From the NCBI RefSeq assembly GCF_014842875.1, contig NZ_JACYXZ010000003.1:124001-188000 (forward strand): a DNA stretch of 64,000 nt. Direction: 5' to 3'. Origin of the DNA: Nocardioides donggukensis. GTDB taxonomy: Bacteria > Actinomycetota > Actinomycetes > Propionibacteriales > Nocardioidaceae. A program made the translations under genes and the position numbers. The notes beneath the pieces were generated by a model that did not search any database, had not been told where the DNA came from, and saw nothing but the letters and a program-made list of their open reading frames with translations. Below are positions 35,139 to 42,179 of this stretch, piece after piece; position 1 is the first letter of the stretch, and every line of letters begins with the position of its first letter.

Positions 35139-36227
35139 TCAGCCGCGCGGCGGCGGGCTGCTCACCGCGGTGTCCCCGACCAGCAGGGTCGGGGTCACGC
35201 CGGGCACCACCGAGACCCGCACCGGCGTCCCGACCGGGTGCCGCACCGAGTGCGGCTGCCAGGAGCGGACGGTCTGCCCGGAGCCGAGCCGGACCGTGTG
35301 CAGCACGAACGCGCCGTGGTACTCCACCGCCACCACCGCCGGTCCGTCGTCGGACCGGTCCGGCTCGGCGGTCAGGGCCACCTCGTGCGGCCGGAGCACG
35401 ACGTCGACGTCGGTCTCGGCGTCCGCCCAGCCCGGGACCGTCGAGACCACGCCGATCTCACACGTGAGCAGCGCCCGGTGCACGTGCGCCCGGAGGAAGT
35501 CCGCGTCGCCCATGAACGACGCCACGAACCGGGTGGCCGGTTGCTCGAACACTCGGGACGGCGTGTCCGCCTGCTCGATCCGGCCCGAGGTCATCACCAC
35601 CACCCGGTCGCCGATCGAGAGCGCCTCGGTCTGGTCGTGGGTCACGAACACCGCCGTCGTGCCGGTCTCGCGGAGCACGCCGACCAGCTCGGCCCGGACC
35701 TGGGCGCGCAGGTTCTCGTCGAGGGAGGAGAACGGCTCGTCGAGGAGCACCACCGCCGGCCGTGGGGCGAGCGCCCGGGCCAGGGCCACCCGCTGCTGCT
35801 CGCCGCCCGAGAGCTCGTGCGGGTACCGGTCCGCGAGGTGGCCCAGGCGGACCAGGTCGAGGACCTGCGTCACCCGGGCCGCGCGGTCGGCTCGCGGCTG
35901 GCCGTGCAGGCCGAACTCGACGTTGCGGCGGACCGAGAGGTGGGGGAACAGCGCGTGGTCCTGGAAGACCAACCCGACCCGGCGCCGCTCGGGCGGCACG
36001 AAGGTGCGCCCGTCGGCCACGGTCTGCCCGGCGATCCGGATCTCCCCCCGGTCGGGTCGCTCCAGTCCGGCGATCAGCCGCAGGGCGGTGGACTTGCCGC
36101 ACCCGGAGGGGCCGATCAGCGTCACCAGCTCCCCGGACGGCACCACCAGGTCGACGTCGCAGGCGGCCGGCACCGCGCCGTACGACTTGGAGACTCCCTC
36201 GAGGACCAGGGCCGGGGTGGCGGTCAC
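35139..36227 (-). CDS. fbpC: Ferric-iron ABC transporter ATP-binding protein
   Basis: 362 residues. Walker A GPSGCGKST, Q-loop FQDHALFPHLSV, signature LSGGEQQRVALARALAP, Walker B VVLLDEPFSSLD and the H-loop VFVTHDQTEA are all intact. A C-terminal TOBE-like region (about 250-362) matches the Fe/sulfate/putrescine CUT1-like branch. The GTG at 36227 overlaps the permease stop by 4 nt (GTGA). With the permease and the binding protein it forms an iron-uptake system behind an IdeR-type box. Confidence 0.93.
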   Translation of the reverse strand: MTATPALVLEGVSKSYGAVPAACDVDLVVPSGELVTLIGPSGCGKSTALRLIAGLERPDRGEIRIAGQTVADGRTFVPPERRRVGLVFQDHALFPHLSVRRNVEFGLHGQPRADRAARVTQVLDLVRLGHLADRYPHELSGGEQQRVALARALAPRPAVVLLDEPFSSLDENLRAQVRAELVGVLRETGTTAVFVTHDQTEALSIGDRVVVMTSGRIEQADTPSRVFEQPATRFVASFMGDADFLRAHVHRALLTCEIGVVSTVPGWADAETDVDVVLRPHEVALTAEPDRSDDGPAVVAVEYHGAFVLHTVRLGSGQTVRSWQPHSVRHPVGTPVRVSVVPGVTPTLLVGDTAVSSPPPRG

Positions 36228-37921
36228 GGCCGGCTCCCGCGGTCCCCGTGCCGCACCTGCCGGAACAGCAGGAAGACCGGCACCATGGCCAGAGCCACGA
36301 TCACCAGCGCGGGCAGCGCGGCCTGGTCCCACAGGTTCTCCTTGGCGAGTTGGTAGACCGACACCGACACCGTAGTGAACCCGAACGGACGCAGCAGCAG
36401 CACCAGCGGCAGCTCCTTGATCGCGTCGATCGCGACCAGCACCAGCGCGACCGCGACCCCGGAGCGCACCAGGGGCGCGTGCACCCGGCCGAGCAGCCGC
36501 ACCGGTCCGGCTCCCAGGCTGAGCGCGCTCTGCGTGATCGTCGTCGGCACCGAGGCGTACGCCGCGTCGACGGCCTGGTAGGCGGGGCCGAGGAACCGGA
36601 CCGCGTAGGCGTAGAGGATGCCGAGGACCGAGCCGGTCACCAGGAGACCGGTGCCGCCCGGCACTCCCACGGCCTCGAGCGTGCGGTCGGCCCACGCGAA
36701 GGTCAGCAGGGTGCCGATGCCGATGACCGCGCCGGGGACGGCGTACCCGAAGGTCGTCAGCTGAGCGGCGGCCCGGATCGACCTCCCGCCGCCGAGGCGC
36801 AGGGCGTGGCCCATCACCAGCGCCAGGGTCACGCAGGTGAGCGAGGCGATGACGGCGACCACCACGGAGTTCACGAACGCCTCGCCGAACTGCCCGCCGA
36901 GCGCGCTCGGCCGGTCGCTGGCGGCCCGCTCGACCGCCCAGGCGCCGAGCCGCAGGACCGGCACGAAGAAGCTCGCCCCGAGGGCCAGCAGGCAGACGCC
37001 GGTGGCCAGCCAGGCCCGGGCCCCGGTCAACGGCGCCGGGCGCAGGCCGGAGCCGCGCCCACCCTTCTGCGTGAACCGGGACCGACCCCGCATCAGTCGC
37101 TCCCCCGCGAGCACGGCGACCGCGAACAGCATGACCAGCGAGGCGAGCTGGGCCGCCGACGCGAAGTCGAAGCTGCCCTTCCAGACCAGGTAGACGCCGA
37201 CCGAGACGGTCTGCACGTTGAAGTACTGCACGGTGGCGAAGTCGGTCAACACCTCCATCATCACCAGCGCCAGGCCGGCGGCCACCGAGGGCCGGGCCAG
37301 CGGGAGCAGGACCCGGAAGAAGGCCCGCGCCCGCCCGGCGCCCAGCGTGCGCGCCGCGTCGTACGTCGTGGGCGCCTGCTCGACGAACGCCGCCCGGGCC
37401 ATCAGGTAGACGTAGGGGTAGAGCGTCAGCGACATCACCACCACGCAGCCCGGCAGTGTCGCGAGGGAGAAGGCGAACCCGTCGCCGACGACACCACGGA
37501 CCGCGGACTGCACCGGTCCGGCCGCGTCGAGGGTGGAGAGGAAGACGAAGCCGAGGATGTACGCCGGCATCGCCAGCGGCAGCACCAGCAGCCAGACCAG
37601 CACGTTGCGCAGGGGAAAGGTGTGGGCGGTCACCAGCCAGGCCAGCCCGACACCCAGCACGAGCGTGCCGAGGCCGACGCCGCCCATGAGCAGGAGCGTC
37701 GTCAGCACCATGTCGCCGACGTTGCGCGGGAGGTCGGGGGCCTGCCCGGTGCCGGCGTCGATGAGGACCCCCAGCACCGGCGCCGCGACCAGCACCGCCA
37801 CCAGCACCACGAACGCCGACCAGCCCGGTCGGCCGCGCGAGCTCGCACGGCGGATCCGGGCCTGGGCGGGTCCCCGGGCCGACAGCCGGGTCGGCGGCGG
37901 GGGGAAGGCGGTCTGGGTCAC
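36224..37921 (-). CDS. fbpB: Ferric-iron ABC transporter permease (fused, two-domain)
   Basis: 565 residues with about 12 membrane helices in two homologous halves. Each half has the cytoplasmic EAA loop that docks on the ATPase (YDAARTLGAGRARAFFRVLLPLA and SALSLGAGPVRLLGRVHAPL). This is the fused FbpB/SfuB type. The GTG at 37921 lies 2 nt after the stop of the binding-protein gene, and its stop overlaps the start of fbpC. Confidence 0.92.
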   Translation of the reverse strand: MTQTAFPPPPTRLSARGPAQARIRRASSRGRPGWSAFVVLVAVLVAAPVLGVLIDAGTGQAPDLPRNVGDMVLTTLLLMGGVGLGTLVLGVGLAWLVTAHTFPLRNVLVWLLVLPLAMPAYILGFVFLSTLDAAGPVQSAVRGVVGDGFAFSLATLPGCVVVMSLTLYPYVYLMARAAFVEQAPTTYDAARTLGAGRARAFFRVLLPLARPSVAAGLALVMMEVLTDFATVQYFNVQTVSVGVYLVWKGSFDFASAAQLASLVMLFAVAVLAGERLMRGRSRFTQKGGRGSGLRPAPLTGARAWLATGVCLLALGASFFVPVLRLGAWAVERAASDRPSALGGQFGEAFVNSVVVAVIASLTCVTLALVMGHALRLGGGRSIRAAAQLTTFGYAVPGAVIGIGTLLTFAWADRTLEAVGVPGGTGLLVTGSVLGILYAYAVRFLGPAYQAVDAAYASVPTTITQSALSLGAGPVRLLGRVHAPLVRSGVAVALVLVAIDAIKELPLVLLLRPFGFTTVSVSVYQLAKENLWDQAALPALVIVALAMVPVFLLFRQVRHGDRGSRP

Positions 37922-37923
37922 GG

Positions 37924-38946
37924 CTACTGGTAACCAGCCTCCGCGAGCAGGTCGATCGCCTCGGCGTTCAGCGAGCCGTAGGCCTCCGCGTCGATCGGCA
38001 TCGGGTCGAAGTCGCCGAAGCCGGAGGCGATGTCCTCGGCCGGCACGTCGGCGTTGACCGGGAACTCCTGGTTGCCGGCGACCAGGTCGTCCTGGCCGTC
38101 GGTGGCCAGCCACTCCATCAGCGCCTGGGCGTCCTCGGGGTTGTCGCTGGACTCCACGACGCCGGCCCCCGAGACGTTCACGTGGGTGCCGGCGCCGTCC
38201 TGCGAGGCCCACATGAGCTCGACGTCGAGGTCGGGCCGCTCCTCGAGCTCGCGGGCCAGGTAGTAGTGGTTGACCAGTGCCACGTCGCAGGTCCCGGCGT
38301 CGACGGCGTCGATCAGCAGCACGTCGTTGGACTCGATCCGGACGTCGTTGGCCACCCAGCCCTCGACGATCTCGAGTGCCTTCTCCCGGCCGTGCAGGTC
38401 GATCAGGGAGGCGACCAGCGAGGCGGTGTAGACGCCGGTCGTCCCGCGCATGCACAGCCGCCCGTCCCAGGTCGGGTCGGCGAGGCCGGCGTAGGTGTCC
38501 TCGGTGTCGAGCTCGGAGGGGTCGACGTTGTCGGGGTTGTAGATCACCGTGCGGGCCCGCATGACCAGGCCGAACCAGCGGTCCTGCGAGTCGCGGTACT
38601 GCTTAGGCACCGCCTCGTCCAGCACCGGGCTGTCCACGGCCGCCAGGACGCCCTGGTCGGCGGCCGCCCACAGGTTGCCGGCGTCGACGGTCATGTAGAC
38701 GTCGGCCGGCGACTCCTCGCCCTCGGCGCGGATCCGCTGCAGGAGCTCGGCGTCGTCACCGGCGAGGAAGTCCACGGTGATGCCGGTGTCCTCGGTGAAC
38801 TGCGCGAAGACCTCCTCGGCCCCGTAGTGTCGGGCCGAGTAGACCTGCAGGTCGGCCGGCTCGTCACTGCCGAAGGCGCTGCACCCCGAGGCCGTGACGA
38901 GGGTGGCCATGGCCAGGCCGGAGACGAGCAGGGCGGGCTTGCGCAT
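37924..38946 (-). CDS. fbpA: Ferric-iron substrate-binding lipoprotein
   Basis: 340 residues. The signal peptide ends in the lipobox TASGC (Cys at about 22), so the protein is a membrane-anchored lipoprotein. The mature part has the FbpA/FutA pattern: LQVYSARHYGAEEVFAQF at the start, GDDAELLQRIRAEG, and the paired tyrosines in LVNHYYLAREL that coordinate iron in relatives. First gene of fbpABC. The ATG at 38946 has GAAGGAG upstream, and an IdeR/DmdR-type box overlaps the promoter region. Confidence 0.92.
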   Translation of the reverse strand: MRKPALLVSGLAMATLVTASGCSAFGSDEPADLQVYSARHYGAEEVFAQFTEDTGITVDFLAGDDAELLQRIRAEGEESPADVYMTVDAGNLWAAADQGVLAAVDSPVLDEAVPKQYRDSQDRWFGLVMRARTVIYNPDNVDPSELDTEDTYAGLADPTWDGRLCMRGTTGVYTASLVASLIDLHGREKALEIVEGWVANDVRIESNDVLLIDAVDAGTCDVALVNHYYLARELEERPDLDVELMWASQDGAGTHVNVSGAGVVESSDNPEDAQALMEWLATDGQDDLVAGNQEFPVNADVPAEDIASGFGDFDPMPIDAEAYGSLNAEAIDLLAEAGYQ

Positions 38947-38986
38947 GGACGGTCGGCTCCTTCGGGGACGGGTACGACAGCGAGAC

Positions 38987-39005
38987 TAAGGTTAGCCTAA
39001 CCTCC
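38987..39005. promoter_or_regulatory. IdeR/DmdR1 iron box of the fbp operon
   Basis: AGGTTAGCCTAACCT (38989-39003) is the core of the DtxR/IdeR consensus TTAGGTTAGSCTAACCTAA, with only the outermost bases differing. It lies 41-59 nt upstream of fbpA and would repress the operon when iron is sufficient. Confidence 0.88.
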
Positions 39006-39065
39006 GCCCGCCAAACGCGCGGCTCCGGCTGGGCCGCACCGGGCACCCGTGGAACAATCCCGGCC

Positions 39066-39464
39066 ATGGCCCGCACCGTGATCACCTTCGGCACCTTCGA
39101 CGTCTTCCACGTCGGCCACCTGCGCGTCATCGAGCGTGCCGCGGCCCTCGGTGACCGGCTGGTCGTCGGGGTCTCCGCCGATGCCCTCAACGAGCGCAAG
39201 AAGGGCCGGGTCCCGGTGTTCAGCCAGGCCGAGCGGCTGGCCATCGTCGCGGCGCTCAAGCCGGTCCACGAGGTCTTCGTCGAGGAGAGCCTGGAGCTCA
39301 AGCGCGACTACATCGTGAAGTACGGCGCGGACGTGCTCGTCATGGGCGACGACTGGCAGGGGCGCTTCGACGAGTTCGAGGACGTCTGCGAGGTGGTGTA
39401 CCTGCCCCGCACCCCGGCGATCTCGACCACGGCGCTGATCGAGAAGATCTCCTCCACCGACTGA
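39066..39464 (+). CDS. Glycerol-3-phosphate cytidylyltransferase-like nucleotidyltransferase
   Basis: 132 residues. The nucleotidyltransferase signature GTFDVFHVGHL (9-19) and the C-terminal RTPAISTTALIEKI match TagD/GCT-type enzymes that make CDP-glycerol or CDP-activated headgroups from CTP. A role in wall polymer or lipid head-group synthesis is likely. It is a single gene, 119 nt from the divergent fbpA start, with the iron box between them. AACAAT ends 8 nt before the ATG, a possible leaderless start. Confidence 0.87.
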   Translation: MARTVITFGTFDVFHVGHLRVIERAAALGDRLVVGVSADALNERKKGRVPVFSQAERLAIVAALKPVHEVFVEESLELKRDYIVKYGADVLVMGDDWQGRFDEFEDVCEVVYLPRTPAISTTALIEKISSTD

Positions 39465-39486
39465 GGACCAATCAGGGCTGGACGCC

Positions 39487-39504
39487 ACGTGGGACTTCTC
39501 ACGT
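39487..39504. promoter_or_regulatory. Inverted repeat ACGTG-N8-CACGT at the metalloprotease promoter
   Basis: Arms at 39487-39491 and 39500-39504; the right arm shares its last T with the -10 element TAGCCT (39504-39509), which ends 8 nt before the ATG at 39517. The position suits a repressor operator. Confidence 0.5.
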
Positions 39505-39516
39505 AGCCTGTCCTCC

Positions 39517-41088
39517 ATGCGCCTCCCCCGCCCCGGAAGGCCGGCTCGCCTCGCGCTCTCGGTCACCGTCCTCCCGCTGCTGGCGGGTCTGGTCCTGGCC
39601 TCCACGACGTCCGCGTCCGCCATGCCCGACGCCACCACGTCCGATGCCGTCGCGCCCACGGTGACCCCGCCGGCCGCCGACCCGGCGCACCCCGGGCTCC
39701 CGACGCTGCCGGACCCCGCCGCCGACCAGGCCGAGCAGGCCCTCGAGCAGGCCGAGCAGGCACTGGCCGGCGAGGGTGACCTCGATCCGACCCTCGCGCT
39801 GGCCGAGCTCGCCTCCGAGGTGGACGACCTCGAGGGTCGGGACCGGCAGCAGGCCGAGGCGCTGTTCGCGCGTCCCACTGACGACGGCGTCGAGTACGGC
39901 GTGCCGGACGACAACTACGGCGACAACCCCACGCGCGTGATCTGCGGCGAGCACGTCTGCGTGACCCGGGCCAAGGAGGGCAAGGAGAGGTCGGGACGAC
40001 GCTGGGCCAAGACCGTCCTGGAGACGTTCGAGACTGCGTGGGCCGACGAGGTCGATCGGATGGGGTACCTCGCTCCTCTCCCTGACGACGGCCCACCCTC
40101 GGAGGGCACGGACACCAAGCTCGACGTGTACGTCGCTCGCCTGAGCCCCGAGCTGTACGGGTACGCGGTCCCGGACGACCGCTACCGCAGGACCTCCTCG
40201 GCCTACCTCGTGGTCGACAACAACTACGCATCCTTCGACGCGGACCCCGTCGAGGTGCTGCAGGCGACGGCGGCACACGAGTTCTTCCATGCGATCCAGT
40301 TCGCTTACGACCGCCTGGAGGACCCCTGGTTCATGGAGTCCACGGCGACGTGGATCGAGGACGAGGTGTTCGACGCGGTCAACGACAATGTGAACTTCCT
40401 CGCCGAGAGCTCGCTCGCCAAGCCGCGGCTCGCCCTCGACCATCCGCGGACCTGGTACGGGAACTGGGTGTTCTTCCGGTTCCTCACCGAGCGCGAGGAG
40501 CTCGGGACCGGCCTGGTCCGGGCCATGTGGCAACGCGCCGTCGACACCCACTCGACCAAGGCGGTGAACCGCACCCTCACGTCGAGGGGCTCCTCGATGG
40601 CGCGTGAGTTCGCCGCGTTCTCGGTCGTGAACAACGCACCGAAGAAGTCCTACGACGAGGGCCACCTCTATCCGACGGCCGGGGTGACGCAGAAGTGGAC
40701 CCTCGGCAGCTCGACCCGCAGCACGAAGGAGCAGTCGCAGGGCATCCGGCACCTGTCCTCGCGCAACTACAGGCTGGTGCCCGACTCCGCGCTGGCCCCG
40801 AACTGGCGGCTGAAGATCACGGTGAACGGGCCGAGCGACGTCTCGCGCGCCTCGGTGCTCGTCCACCGTCGCGACGGGTCCCTGACCCGGCGCGTCGTCG
40901 ACCTCGGGCCGAAGGGCAACGGCACCCTCCGGGTCGACTTCGCACCGGACCAGGTCCGGAAGGTGTCGCTGAACCTGGCCAACGCCTCACTGTCCTACCG
41001 CTGCGGGACGGGCGGCGGCTACGCCTGCAACGGCACCCCCCGCGACGACAAGCGACGCTTCCGGTTCACCGCACGGACCGTCCGCTAG
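39517..41088 (+). CDS. Secreted zinc metalloprotease (MXAN_6640-like)
   Basis: 523 residues. A signal peptide (basic [14 protein letters not shown], hydrophobic core, cleavage likely after ASA at about 33) is followed by a Pro/Ala/Glu-rich region with an EQALEQAEQAL helix. The catalytic domain has the zincin motif HEFFH (in ATAAHEFFHAIQFAYD) and the downstream ESTATWIEDEVFD, where the third ligand Glu is expected. This matches MXAN_6640-type putative metalloproteases. The C-terminus is beta-rich with two Cys (CGTGGGYAC). The substrate is unknown. Its stop codon shares CTAG with that of nrdB on the other strand. Confidence 0.82.
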   Translation: MRLPRPGRPARLALSVTVLPLLAGLVLASTTSASAMPDATTSDAVAPTVTPPAADPAHPGLPTLPDPAADQAEQALEQAEQALAGEGDLDPTLALAELASEVDDLEGRDRQQAEALFARPTDDGVEYGVPDDNYGDNPTRVICGEHVCVTRAKEGKERSGRRWAKTVLETFETAWADEVDRMGYLAPLPDDGPPSEGTDTKLDVYVARLSPELYGYAVPDDRYRRTSSAYLVVDNNYASFDADPVEVLQATAAHEFFHAIQFAYDRLEDPWFMESTATWIEDEVFDAVNDNVNFLAESSLAKPRLALDHPRTWYGNWVFFRFLTEREELGTGLVRAMWQRAVDTHSTKAVNRTLTSRGSSMAREFAAFSVVNNAPKKSYDEGHLYPTAGVTQKWTLGSSTRSTKEQSQGIRHLSSRNYRLVPDSALAPNWRLKITVNGPSDVSRASVLVHRRDGSLTRRVVDLGPKGNGTLRVDFAPDQVRKVSLNLANASLSYRCGTGGGYACNGTPRDDKRRFRFTARTVR

Positions 41089-42179
41089 AACTCCTCGTCG
41101 AAGCCCACCGCGCCGCTCACCCCCACCTGGTAGGCCGAGACCCTCCGCTCGAAGAAGTTCGAGAGCTCCTGCACGTCCTGCAGCTCCATGAAGGCCAGCG
41201 GGTTCGGCGACCCGTAGACCGGCTCCAGGCCCAGGCGCTGCAGCCGACGGTCGGCCACGTGCTCGAGGTAGGAGCGCATGTCGCTCGTGGACAGCCCGGC
41301 GACACCGCCGCCGAGCAGGTCCTCGGCGAACTGCGCCTCGGCGTCCACCGCCTCGCGCAGCATGGCGCGGACCTGCTCGGTCAGCTCCTCGTCGAAGAGA
41401 TCGGGCTCCTCCTCGCGCACGGTGTCGACGACGTCGAACGCGAACGCCATGTGCATCGACTCGTCGCGGAAGACCCAGTTGGTCCCCGACGCCAGACCGT
41501 TCAACAGGCCACGCGAGCGTAGGAAGTACACGTAGGCGAAGGCTCCGTAGAAGAACAGGCCCTCGATGCAGGCCGCGAAGCAGATGAGGTTGAGCAGGAA
41601 CGCCCGCCGGTCCTCCCTGCTGCGGAGCTCGTCGAGGTCGAACGTCGAGTCGATCCAGCGGAAGCAGAAGTCCGCCTTGTGCTTGATCGAGGGGATCGTC
41701 TCGACGGCCGCGAACGCCTCGTGCCGCTCGTCCTCGTTGGGGACGTAGGTGTCGAGCAGTGTCAGGTAGAACTGCACGTGCACCGCCTCCTCGAACAGCT
41801 GGCGACTCAGGTAGAGCCGGCCCTCCGGGGAGTTGATGTGCTGGTAGAGGTTCAGCACGAGGTTGTTGGCCACAATGGTGTCGCCGGTCGCGAAGAACGC
41901 CACCAGCCGGCTCACCAGGTGCCGCTCCGCGGCCGTCAGCCGCTTCAGGTCGGCGAGGTCGGAGTGCAGGTCGACCTCCTCGACCGTCCAGGTGTTCTTG
42001 ATCGCGTCGCGGTAGCGGTCGTAGAAGTGCGGGTAGCGCATCGGCCGCAGGGTGAGGTTCATCCCCGGGTCGAGGAGCATCCGGTCACCGGACCGGCCGG
42101 TCGTCTCAGGGCCGGTCGTCTCAGGGCCGGTCGTCTCAGGGCCGGTCGTCTCAGGGCCGGTCGTCTCAGGGGTGGTCAC
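41085..42179 (-). CDS. nrdB: Ribonucleotide reductase class I beta subunit
   Basis: 364 residues carrying the diiron centre and radical of class I ribonucleotide reductase. Iron ligands appear in FEEAVHVQFY (Glu and His, with Tyr four residues after the His at the radical position) and in RDESMHMAF. The C-terminus ends in an acidic GFDEEF for docking to NrdA. The GTG at 42179 is preferred over the ATG at 42185: GAGG in the nrdA end is 7 nt from the GTG but only 1 nt from the ATG, and the GTG overlaps the nrdA stop by 4 nt. The first 25 residues are five ETTGP repeats, absent from typical homologues. Confidence 0.94.
   Translation of the reverse strand: MTTPETTGPETTGPETTGPETTGPETTGRSGDRMLLDPGMNLTLRPMRYPHFYDRYRDAIKNTWTVEEVDLHSDLADLKRLTAAERHLVSRLVAFFATGDTIVANNLVLNLYQHINSPEGRLYLSRQLFEEAVHVQFYLTLLDTYVPNEDERHEAFAAVETIPSIKHKADFCFRWIDSTFDLDELRSREDRRAFLLNLICFAACIEGLFFYGAFAYVYFLRSRGLLNGLASGTNWVFRDESMHMAFAFDVVDTVREEEPDLFDEELTEQVRAMLREAVDAEAQFAEDLLGGGVAGLSTSDMRSYLEHVADRRLQRLGLEPVYGSPNPLAFMELQDVQELSNFFERRVSAYQVGVSGAVGFDEEF
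42096..42170. repeat. Five perfect 15-bp repeats in the 5' end of nrdB
   Basis: GCCGGTCGTCTCAGG is repeated exactly five times with no substitution. In the nrdB frame each unit codes ETTGP. Confidence 0.95.
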
